Source of the DNA: Isoetes taiwanensis
Taxonomy: Eukaryota; Streptophyta; Lycopodiopsida; Isoetales; Isoetaceae
NCBI GenBank assembly: GCA_021234155.1
Contig: JAJEKV010000046.1
Span: 4,564,665-4,628,664, forward strand
DNA: 64,000 nucleotides
Reading direction: 5' to 3'
The stretch's first letter is position 1; each line of letters opens with the position of its first letter. Both the position numbers and the translations under genes were made by a program. This document shows, one piece after another, positions 34,476 to 44,765 of this stretch. The notes beneath the pieces are model-generated. The model ran no database searches. It was given only the letters and a program-made list of their open reading frames with translations, and was not told where the DNA came from.

Positions 34476-34678
34476 GTGAGTAGTCGACCCCTGATCTACC
34501 CCAAAACTAGCCCAAATTGAGCAAGTAAGGATGTTTTTGAGCTCTACTCATCGAGTAGCGCAAGAAAATGCCCTCACTTCACCAATTTGGCAATATTCAA
34601 GACCCCAACAGGCTGTCAATACTCACGCCATGCGCAGGAGCACAACTGAGAATCTCACTCGGGCCTGTGGTGCATAGT
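34411..34678 (+). repeat. Duplicated segment of the H3-like alpha2 region
   Basis: TTCAGTACTCACGCCGTGCG...GAGCACAACAGAGACTCTTA at 34411-34475 recurs at about 34614-34678 as CTGTCAATACTCACGCCATG...GAGCACAACTGAGAATCTCA. Both copies continue with ACTCGGGC and TGTGG(C/T)GCAT. Spacing is about 200 bp. Confidence 0.75.
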
Positions 34679-35735
34679 CACCCTCTGCATCCCCATAACT
34701 TGATCAAGACACCTCTATTTCTCTATGTTTATCACTTTAAATTACCCGGAAAACACTCGACCATTTTCCAAAATAGTGACAGTCCCCAAACTCTAGAAAA
34801 TTCTCACTTAAAGCCTATCCATAAATACAAGGGTACCCCTCATTAGGAACATACAACTTCGCTCCTTGCTCCAAGTCGATCTTCTACCTTCTTGAGGCGC
34901 TCATACATCTGTTTGATAACCCTATCTTCATCAGAATTATGGCTATGCATCATTCAGATGATGGTACAACGCCACTCCCCATGTAGCAGAGGCAGATGTT
35001 CACTTTGTCTTCTCAGTTTTTCAACACGAATTTGACTTGCCAGCCACAATAGCAACTACACACTTTTACCAGGAAGTCATGCAAGAATTCCAAGCAAAAG
35101 TAGGTCCTGTCTTCCTGCATAGGATTATTTGTACCTGAGGCAGCTGTCCAGGCAGCCCTAAGCCATGTCTGAAACATAGCTAAGTACCTAGACAACAAAG
35201 CAGTTCGCATGCCAGATTCTGGGGGATTTAGTATTCTTTGCAGTACAGGACATGTGCATGCAATAAAGGGGATTTTTGGGTTGCCCCTAGGGGGGCAATC
35301 CCTTGTTTATGTGGGTTTTTGGTATATTCATGGTATATGCTAGCATATACCTAGAATATGCCAAAAACTGCTAAAAACCCTTTCCAGAAGTGTAAATGTT
35401 AGGTCATCCCCGTTTTGCCGGCTGCGGCATACCGCTAATAGGAAGTTTGGATCCTGATCCGCCATAGATATTTTGCCCAGTTTACAATAGGACCAAGCAA
35501 ATACTCTTCATGTTTCCTGGTTTATAAGTCCTGTCTTCAGAATCTGAATTAGTTTCCTGCCATGTTTAGTTATTCATTCTTCTAACGGTGGCTCCAGGAG
35601 TTCGTTGCCTATTTCAGGGGATATATATGTCAACACCAGCAAGATATGTTTCTCTGGCACTCTCGTGCTCTTTCTCAACACTTCGATTTTGTCATTGAGC
35701 AGTACAGTACAATCATGTGAGACATTCTTCGAAGG
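34679..35735. other. Non-coding with coding-like scraps
   Basis: No gene is supported. On the plus strand HEFDLPATIATTHFYQEVMQ (about 35027) and AAVQAALSHV (about 35150) look protein-like but are not connected. The palindrome and dispersed repeat at 35278-35367 are listed separately. Confidence 0.35.
35278..35367. repeat. Dispersed repeat, copy A, with long palindrome
   Basis: GGGTTGCCCCTAGGGGGGCA starts the repeat. At 35316-35367 two 26-nt arms form a palindrome with three mismatches, centred on the perfect GGTATATGCTAGCATATACC (35332-35351). A second, diverged copy is at 38993-39070. Confidence 0.85.
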
Positions 35736-35974
35736 GTCTACACAAGTTCTGCCATTGTATGAAATCGAAAAGGCATACGAAACCCTTCAATGGATAGTAG
35801 ATAGAATACGTGAAGACACATCTTTGCAAAAGATTGGAAAATCTGGTAGGTCTACACAAGTTCTGCCATTGTATGAAATCGAAAAGGCATACGAAGCCCA
35901 TGTTTGGCTGTTCAATGAATAGTAGATAGAATACGTGAAGACACATGTTTGCAAAAGCTTGGAAAATCTGGTAA
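35736..35974 (+). repeat. Tandem duplication of a ~115-bp coding-like unit
   Basis: TCTACACAAGTTCTGCCATT begins at 35736 and again at 35851. Each unit reads STQVLPLYEIEKAYE and, after a small indel in unit two, VDRIREDTSLQKIGKSG-like sequence (RIREDTCLQKLGKSG in unit two). The frame of unit two continues to RDAMVNNCKNRLLRK and a stop near 36033 after reframing. I do not recognise the protein. Confidence 0.8.
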
Positions 35975-38900
35975 TGTATATCTTAGAGATGCCATGGTGA
36001 ACAACTGCAAGAATAGATTGTTACGTAAATGAGGGAAATATGGAGAGAAATGGAGCACCACATATACAGGTTAAATCTCTCCTTTTTTGTGCAGATTGCA
36101 TGTTGCTCCAATCAAACAGGGGTCTCTCATTCCGACCAAATCACATGGCAGTCCAGGACAATACTTTTAAGTATACGAATGCAAGAAGGGTGGGCTTACG
36201 TAGTCTAGGTGGGTTGCAGTAGAAGGGACAAGTATGGTAAGTATTTATCTCCTACATGATGTGTCTGTTCCTCAATAGTGCTAGATTCCATTGCAACAGG
36301 AATATCTTGATGCTTCTCTTGAGGCCTCATCAAACATCCTTCAAGTCTCCTCCCTTTATTCTTTAGACAAAGTCTTTGGCACTTCACCTGTACAACATAG
36401 ACAGATTTATTTCTACTTGTGTAGGATTTGTGCTATTATCAAAGAATGCTTCTTCGTGGAGAGAGTACATGGATGAAGCAGGCCGCAATTTTCGATCATA
36501 AATACTCCACAAACCTGGCTGCAGAATTGTTGATCACCCAAGGGCTTTGAAGGAAATATATGCCAACCATGAAAGTCTCATCTGGCCTTCTTGCATGTTA
36601 ACAAAATGGAATAACTTATGCATCTAGATCACTGCTTGACAGGCCACTTCAAGCTGTAGAGACTTAGCATTGAATTAGCATTAATTTTGCATCAAATGAC
36701 CCATAGAGCTATAGCTGACATGTCAAAGAGAAAGAGCTTCATCGAAAGTCTCATTCTATCGCTTATATCAAGACAAAGATGTCTGGTTTGCCCTTTGCCT
36801 ATGAAACCCTGGTCTAGTTCATTTCTCCTATTTGTTTGTAACCGGGTTTCCTCCGTATCGACTTGGGTTTATCGGTTTAATTCAAATCCTGCAATTGGAA
36901 ATGGAGTTCTAGTGGCATCGATCTAGTTATAGTTAAGAATGGATTGCTTCTCATTTAAGCTTCAGTGTACTTGTTAGAAATATGTCTAGAGAGCTTCATC
37001 AGATATGAAATTTGACCTTCATTATTTACAATTAGCTGTTTATGGTGGTGATTTTGAAGAATTAGCTGCTAATGGGCAGTTTTGCAAGATTGTTTTTCTT
37101 GCTCACAGAAGCCATATAAAAACTCTGCCTTGTTTGATGGTTTTGCAACAAGGGCCTGCTAGAAATATGTAAATTCGACCCATCTTGCATCTTCACTCCA
37201 GAAAAATCCAGGAAATGTATTAATGAACACTTGTATATGTTCTCAGTTTAGATGTATATGAGGAGCGTTTGGGGTTATTTTCCATGCCAGTATTCTGGAA
37301 ATGGTTATGATGTTTGCGTATTAAAACCAAATGCATCGGTCAATATGTATGCATCTGGGGTATGACATAGACTGTGTTGAAGCTTATATTCAATAAATGG
37401 ATTAGAGTTATTCATGTTTTATCTTAGTGTTTGCAGCAAAATTCACGCTTTTATTTGGAAATGATTTGATCCAGTGGAATCAGATGTTCAAGTGCAGAAT
37501 TTTTATCTACATAGCCATCAGCTGTTGGAGCTGCACTATGACAGCAGATGGCAAAGAAAGAGAAGGGCATGACGTGAAACATATTTCTTCGTAGTGAAGT
37601 GAAGCCATGAAAGTATCTTGCATGTATTTTTGTTATCTTGGCCTTGAAACTGAAGCAGAGGTCAATGGATTTAGTACAGGCAATCATTGCAATTTTATAG
37701 GCCTGATTGGATTTAGTTCAACCTATTTGGCCTATTATATGATATGTCATAAATTATGGTTTGATGCTGAGGGAGTACTTCAACTTGATACGTATGCTTT
37801 GTTATAATCTGATTAATAAGTGCCATAACTCTAGTTGCAGTGCAAATAGTGCAAAATATACCTGGATTAATAAAAGCCCAACTGCCAATACGAAAGGATA
37901 TTTTTGAAGACGTTCTTTCGTTTGGCATCAAGTGCATCAAGCATTGATGTAAAGGGATATTTTATGAGAGGTTCTTCTGTTTGGCGTCAGGTGCATCAAG
38001 CATTGAAGTAAAGGAAATGTTGATCTTGAAACAAAGTGACAGGGGCTGAGAGTTGGCTATAGCTCTAGTAAATATTGGTATAGAAATTATTTATAGGCTA
38101 GGATCGATGTCCATACATGATTGATTGTATCACATCATGATTTCCACGTCAGGATGCAACTCTCTTTATTTGCACAATGCTTCATTAGGATAGAAGTAAG
38201 GTAATTCGGATAGAACTAATTATGTAGCAAGATGCATCAGTGAATAATTTGCAGCCTGCACTATTGAAAACAATGTTTCATCCAAGTGCTTTAATTGTTT
38301 AACAAAAAGATATGAGTTTAGAAAGACAAATTGTTTGAATATTAAGAACTATTAATGTTTTGCAAGCTTCCTAAACATCTATATATTTTCATTTATATTG
38401 CTTTGCATATTTGCTAGAGACATTAGATAGTGTTTTTAGAGTTCTCGAAGATCGAGCAAAATAAGCATCCTTATTAGAAACACATAACGTACTTCATGGT
38501 TGTGCAAAGTTCTTCATATTATGCAAGTGTATTATCTTTGTCTTGCATGCACACATGTAGGCCAAGATTCGCCTTAGTTTTAGAACCAAACAAATGTCTG
38601 CACATTGGGGTGTCTCATTTTCGATGTCCCTTTTATCCCCCAATTTAGTACTAAAATCAATAAAGGTGGTTGGAAATCTTGGACGCAATTTCAAATTTAG
38701 AAAACAAAAATAGCAATAAAAAATCAAATTCCTTGAATCTTGGAGAACCGGGCTACAGTGCGTGCATGTGTTGAGCCCCGATAAAGAAAACTAAAACACC
38801 AACGAAATCATCATTCTTGCTTCTCGTTTTTCGATATGTTCAAGGTTTGAATGGAACCAATGGATTGTGTTTCTTTTTCCTATTTGCAACATTCAATTTG

Positions 38901-38992
38901 TGAGTTATTAGCGTATTTGAATGCCTTGTCTTATGAATTATGAATTGGGCATGGAAATAGCATTCCACTGATATGTTTGAGTCCAGTTTCTT
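35975..38992. other. Gene-free AT-rich stretch
   Basis: I see no gene, RNA gene or long repeat, only short ORFs without motifs. A degenerate local duplication lies at about 37900-38010 (TTTGGCATCAAGTGCATCAA and TTGGCGTCAGGTGCATCAAG). Confidence 0.4.
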
Positions 38993-39070
38993 GGGTTGCC
39001 CCTAAGGGGAAAACCCTCATCCATGTGGGTTTCTGGCATATTCCAAGTATATGTCAGTATATGCTCGAAA
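38993..39070. repeat. Dispersed repeat, copy B
   Basis: GGGTTGCCCCTAAGGGGAAA, then ATGTGGGTTTCTGGCATATT and GTATATGTCAGTATATGC. It aligns with 35278-35352 in the same orientation. The palindrome is largely lost in this copy. Confidence 0.65.
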
Positions 39071-39388
39071 ACATGACTTTGAAGTGTGATTTAAGCCATT
39101 TCACTCTCGGGTCACGGAGGGCAACCCTCCGTGCGCAGCACCTTGTTTTTTTACCATTTTGTCTTTGTATACTTACAAATAGGTGGTTTTTTCGCCATTA
39201 TCTGGGACAAAATATATACTTTAGGGTTAAATTTGCTTTCAAAGATCGGTATACTAGGAATGTTTTTGGGCACCCTTCGAACGCAGATGTCCATACCCTT
39301 TTATTATTAAGTGCATCTCTCGGGGCCAGATTACATAACTATGACTATGAACAGGAGAAAATAGTTCTCCTACATAGCTGTCTTAGCC

Positions 39389-41068
39389 ATGTTCTTATTC
39401 CACAAAGCTCAGACACAATTAAGAGAACCTTCCATTCAGCCTTTGAGTATAGAACTCCTTAGCTCCACAGGAGAAGGCCGTCTACTCCTTGAATACGAAG
39501 GCTCGGATAAGGAACAGGAAGAAGGTGAAGAGGATAATGACATCGAGGATGTTATCAAAGTGGATCCTGCTGAAGAGCAATGCCAAGCAGATCAAGAGAT
39601 CCACTGTTTTGACGCAGACTTACAGACAACACGGATAGCCCCACCACTCGGGCTAGGCATCACAAGCCTGACTCCCATCATCATGGAAGGTGAAGAATAC
39701 TTCTTCCTCCACGATATCAAGAGCCTACCAGAATGTAGAGATCGGGGATACATTGGATGAGCTCCTATATCTCCTACAACAATTATTGGACCTCGATGAC
39801 TTCATCGATCGAGAAATACATGATTTTTCGATTGATGTACATGAGTCAGTGTCATACATAGGCTAACCCACTACAGATCTTCAGGCCCACAGTAGGATCA
39901 AGCAGACGGTGACCCAACAAGAGCTACCATCGGAGGAAAAATTTATAGCGATCTGGGTATCAGAGGTAAGCCAACAAGTGCACTTCAGCCGAGGTCCTCC
40001 TCGACAGCACCCAACCCTAGCTATAGGGCAGGATCCGTCAACCTAACTCATCTCAAAACTCGACTTGCAGACCATAGGGCATTGATTACAGTCCCAGTAG
40101 ACGAGTACGAGTGCAAATACAGAAAATATAAGCCCAGCAAAGGGGACAGAATAGGGCCCTCAGATACTACCTACCACTCCTCACCGATGGCAAGATAGCA
40201 GTAATCCACCGGCAGTTCACCCCACGCGGAGAAATGCATTCATGCTAATTGCACTATCGGGCTTCGCTAGACATGCAAGACTTCCATAGAGCGTCGACCA
40301 TGTCATACTAGTCAAGAGATCGGTAGCATTGAGCATTTTCTTCTTCGCAGTCCCAAATCGACGGTATGGCAGGCTAACAGTTACCGCTACCTACACCTCT
40401 GATAGGAGAGTCGAAGAGCTCATAGAACGGTCACAAACATTCTGAGGAACTTGGGAAGTACGGTTGGTACAACCCAAGCAAAGAATTTTTTAGAAGATCA
40501 CCCAGACTATCGGTGATCATACCACTGTTATTATAAATTTTGTATTATGATAATATATCGGATATTAATAAAATATAAGATCTTTTCTCTTGCCTTATAA
40601 ATAATCTTTCCATATATTTTGTCCCAACAATTATATCATTAAACAACGAATACAACCACAAAAGATACTTATATTGAGAGTTATAATTAATTGTGTGCAA
40701 CTAGAACAACCAAGACTGCTGAGCAATATCGTCAACATATGGAAGAAGAAACACCGGCCCGTCAATTCCAGCCCCACGACCTCTTTGAGGAGTATGAGAT
40801 GCCAACTCTGGAAGAGGAACTATCCCAGATAAAGTCCTCCGACATATAGGAAATAAGAGCATTGCTAGCAGAGAAGGCATTTAACACACCAGACCAGAAC
40901 GTCCAGTTGCCTCCGGCATCACTTCAAGCCAAGGATAAGGGAAAGAAGAGGAGCTGGAGAAGAAGATTGTCCAGTACAGACTTGTCGGATAGCATCTTTG
41001 AGTCCGACTCCAAATCGGAGGAGGAAGTGGAAAGTCAGCACGAGTGCTGGGAAGTCAGACAAAGATAG
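39389..41068 (+). pseudogene. Degenerate coding region, retroelement-like
   Basis: Open stretches in one orientation: 39389-39760 (LLLEYEGSDKEQEEGEEDND, then IAPPLGLGITSLTPIIMEGE), about 40050-40250 (ALITVPVDEYECKYRKYKPS, LLTDGKIAVIHRQFTPRGEM), 40300-40470 (VKRSVALSIFFFAVPNRRYG) and 40862-41068 (Ser/Glu-rich, STDLSDSIFESDSKSEEEVE). Stops and frameshifts separate them. An acidic protein, a beta-rich middle and an acidic Ser-rich end recall a gag or pararetrovirus-like polyprotein, but no diagnostic motif is visible. AT-rich non-coding DNA separates the blocks at 40500-40720. Confidence 0.3.
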
Positions 41069-42175
41069 ACCAGGGAAAGGGGCCGACTATCAAAAGAAAG
41101 TGAATTCAGCCTTGAATATGTAGCATAATAACAGGGGGTTTTCTTTGTGTTTTTGTACGCTTTTCACTAAGGTTTTCCTATGATTTCGTGATGTATTCAA
41201 ATGGATGTACTAATGCGTACATCTAGAGTGCACCATTTCTGAGCCATTGATTTTAGCCTTTTTTTTTTTCCAATGGTCAACAACCAATGGCTCACAACAA
41301 AAGCCATTTTTTTGTGCGTGTGGTGCATAATGGTCAACAACCAATGGCTCACAACAAAAGCCCTCTTTTTGTGTGTGTGGTGCATAATGGGCACATAAAG
41401 GGCTTGAAGGGCGCATGTAGTGCAGTTTCCTCGCCGGCAACACATTTCTTATCATAACTTTTGATCCATAGCTCTGTTTGAGATGATTTTTATTGCGTTG
41501 GAAAGCTCTCTCCGAGATCTTTTTGATAGTGTATGATATGGATATGTTTGGTTAAGTTATCTATGCTAAAACAGCAAGTTTTCGGCCGGGTTTGGTAGGC
41601 TTTCACATCCTACCAGCTGATTGATACAGGATTGCGCCATTGGATATTGTTTTATGGCTCATTCCGAATGAAGCTTACATAAAATTACCATGCATTTTTA
41701 GATTTTGAGGCTTCTAGATCCTTGTGCTAACAAGCAGAAAAGTTTCCCACTTTGGTTTCTTACCACAAGAATCCATGGAGGCCAAAGGCTGCTGTTAAAT
41801 TCCAGTTGAAAAATGTTTGTGTATGGGTGTTGCAAACTTTATGACTTTCAGAATAATGGGATCAATCTGCTCTATCTTTATGGTAACTTTTACTTATGTT
41901 CTATTTGTTTTATTGTGATGAAATTCAAAAGCTACAGGTGATGGAAGCCTCAAATGAATTCTAGTTTTTTCCTCGGGTTTGAATTCTAAAATTTGTGCAC
42001 ACGCGGGGGGCGCCCCTAAGTCCCAAGGGGCCAAAATTTTTTTTTTTTGCAACACAAACCATTAACATCCAACATATAAAAATTAAATCCCCCAACACAT
42101 AACAACCAACACATAACAACCATTGACATTAACAACCAACACATAACTACCATTGACATTAATTAACACAACCAT
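41069..42175. other. Non-coding, with a 57-bp tandem repeat
   Basis: The repeat AATGGTCAACAACCAATGGC...GTGTGGTGCAT occurs at 41273-41329 and 41330-41388. Between about 42050 and 42175 AACAACCAACACATAACAAC-type units repeat. No gene is seen. Confidence 0.7.
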
Positions 42176-42694
42176 TGGGTCCAACACATTTAAATTAAAA
42201 TCCCCTTAAACCCCTTTGGTTTGGGTGCATATTCACCTGGGTGACGAAGGCAATGAGAGGCATTGGATAGGCATATTCACCCCTTAGTCCTTAATCTACA
42301 CCGTACGTAAAGTTCCTCGTTTGTGGGGTATGCAAGTACAAAATTTGCTATACTGTATAACAAGATTCGCAAAACACTATAAGATTTCAAGCGGAATACT
42401 ATGTGGTGTTGATTTCATTCGTGCAAAACACTATTCACCCCTTATTCCTTAATCTACACCGCACGTAAAGTTCCTCATTTGTGGGGTATGCAAGTACAAA
42501 ATTTGCTATCTTGTGTATAACAAGATTGCAAAACACTATAAGATTTCAAGCCGAATACTACGTGGTGTTGATTTCGTCACACACAAAAATACAATTATGA
42601 GGGCTCTCGCTGCCCTACGTCACCCCCCGTGTGAATATGCACCCAAACCAAAGGGGGTTTAAGGGGGATTTTAATTTAAATGTGTTGGACCCAT
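42176..42694. mobile_element. Foldback (MITE-like) element with internal tandem repeat
   Basis: The left end TGGGTCCAACACATTTAAAT...TTTGGTTTGGGTGCATATTC (42176-42258) is the reverse complement, with small indels, of 42602-42694. The arms are about 85-90 bp. Between them a ~163-bp unit starting ATTCACCCCTTAGTCCTTAA is directly repeated (from about 42270 and 42433). No ORF. The target-site duplication is uncertain. Confidence 0.85.
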
Positions 42695-42719
42695 GTGTGG
42701 AAGCCTCGGAAATTTCAGC

Positions 42720-44765
42720 AGTTTTCGGGCAACAACAGATCAGGGATGGAAGTCGTGGCATGGCTCGATGAAATGAGAGAGTATGGCAATGCTTAGGGAA
42801 TGAGAGATAAGGACAAGCGCAGAGTAGCCAATGCAAACCTCACGGGAGCTGCCAAAATATGGTAGAAGGGTTATACCAAAGTGCAAGGGCTAAGCAAGGA
42901 TAGCTGCAGATTCAAAAAGTTCGTGAATGCATTCAAATGCCATTATGTGCCTAGAGAACACAAGTGTCACATGATGCAGCATAGGCTGGAACATGGTAAG
43001 AAGTCAGTGCAGAAATACACCGAAGAGTTCATGAGATTGAGGCTCTATATGCCAAAGTTAAGTGAGTGACATGCCGTGCAAGGCTACATTTAGAGACTTA
43101 ACAATGGAATTAGAAAACTTGTTTAAGCAATCAACCCGCGGACAGTAGTAGAAGCGGAGTCCAAAGCAATAAGCTTACAAGGGACAGGTCCCCAAGATAG
43201 TGGCCAGAAGCAATATGCATATGATAAGGAAAAGAATTCGGGAGCCTATAGCGCGAGGGTAGAAAGCCCGACGCAAGCAGGATAAGAAATAGGTCAGTTA
43301 TATACAGAAAAATAGCTGTGTTTCAGATGTTTCTAACCAGGACATCGGACATGTTTCAGATGTTTCGTGATGAACACGGCACTAGCAGAGCTAAGAGGAT
43401 GGGAGATACCGCAGAAGATGACGATGAAGAAGCTCGTGACTACATCTGGGGTGAGTGCCATGCAACCATTGGCACCGAGAATGTCAAGAGTCAGTATTAA
43501 GTCATCTCGACAATAGGGAAAGTAAAAGCAAAATCCTTCATAGTGCTGATAGACATGGAAATATAAATTTTCCTCCCAAGAATGGTAGAAATGTTGAAGT
43601 TCAAAGCCCTAAAGTCAAAGCCTAGGCCAGTAATGTTGGCAAGTGGAACAGTCAGGCACACGACATGGAAAAGAATCAACTATAATATAGACTTGCCAGG
43701 CTTTAATATCAAAATCTCATGAACATTGGAAATATGGCCTAATCATAGGTATGAAATATCTTGGCTCGGCTAGCGCCATAATTGATTGCGGGAAGCGAAA
43801 AGTGACTTAACATCACCCAACGGCAAGACAATAGAAATAATAGGTAAGGAAGTCATCCCAATCATGCAATGCATGTCTAGTAAGAAATTATTTAAGAGCA
43901 TAAGGAGCGAACAAGTAGCCTACATCTTCAAGCTCGAAATTAAAGAACCAGACACAGAGGACAAAAAGGAGGACAAAACATTCAGCAAGTTGCCTAAGCA
44001 AGTGGCCAAGCTAGTAAAGGAACTCCGTAATCTTTTCCTTGACGAGATCAAGAACTTCCTTCTTACAGAGGTGTCGAGTGTGAAATAGCACTGGAACCGG
44101 GTACAAAACCCACAAGTAAGACACCGTACAGAATGACAGCTCAGGAAAGAAGAAGCAGTTGCAAGAGCTGTTAGACCTAGGATTTATAAGACCTGATGTC
44201 TCCCCATTCGGGGCACCCATCCTATTCGTAAAGAAGAAAGATGGAAGCTTCAGGATGTGCATCGACTATTGTCAATTAAATAAGCACATCATAAAAAATA
44301 AGTACGTCTTACTGAGATCAGATGATTTGATGGATCAGCTTCAAGGTGCCAAAGTCTTCTCCAACATAGATTTGAGATCGGGCCTCAACAAGCTTCATTA
44401 GGCTCATGAATAATATCTTTTGTGAGTTTCTGGACACATTTGTCGTTGTTTTCTTTGATGACATCTTAGTGTACAACAAGTCCCTAAAGGAGCATGTGCA
44501 CAATTAAGGAAGGTATTTGAGAAGCTAAGAAGGCATCAACTCTATGTGAAGCTGTTCAAATGTCACTTATCTGAAAAGGACATCTCTACTGACCCTGCAA
44601 AAATTCAGGCGGTAATTGAATGGCCACCATCGAAGAACATTCATGGGGTGAGAAGCTTCTTGGGCTTAGCAGAATACTACATGATATTTCTCATGAACTT
44701 TGCCAAGATAGCAGATCATTGGCACAAGAAAGCGCAAGGTGATTTGAAAAGTTGGAGGCATTGAC
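42720..44765 (+). mobile_element. Truncated Ty3 element of a second lineage
   Basis: Plus strand. Gag pieces: FKCHYVPREHKCHMMQHRLE and SVQKYTEEFMRLRLY (42881-43069), and a zinc-knuckle scrap CFRC-x4-HRTC near 43320-43365 in a broken frame. Protease region: KSFIVLIDM and RPVMLASGTVRHTTWK (43530-43670), with the D-T-G lost to [45 protein letters not shown] (44159-44300) and [10 protein letters not shown]. An internal deletion of roughly 100 codons follows, then VVFFDDILVYNKSLKEH (44440-44500) and VRSFLGLAEYY (44650). It resembles chromovirus-type elements and differs from the family at 1.4-12.5 kb. Confidence 0.82.

Noticed and set aside
34861-34960. EALIHLFDN...AMHH on the plus strand as the end of H3 alpha2
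   Set aside because: The similarity is short and the opposite strand reads an equally convincing coiled coil (EDRVIKQMYERLKKVEDRL), so neither is supported.
35736-35900. Alcohol dehydrogenase C-terminal motif in VLPLYEIEKAYE
   Set aside because: The short match is not followed by the expected residues and no other dehydrogenase segment is nearby.
40050-40470. Pararetrovirus movement protein
   Set aside because: Composition and a few residues fit loosely, but no diagnostic motif is visible.
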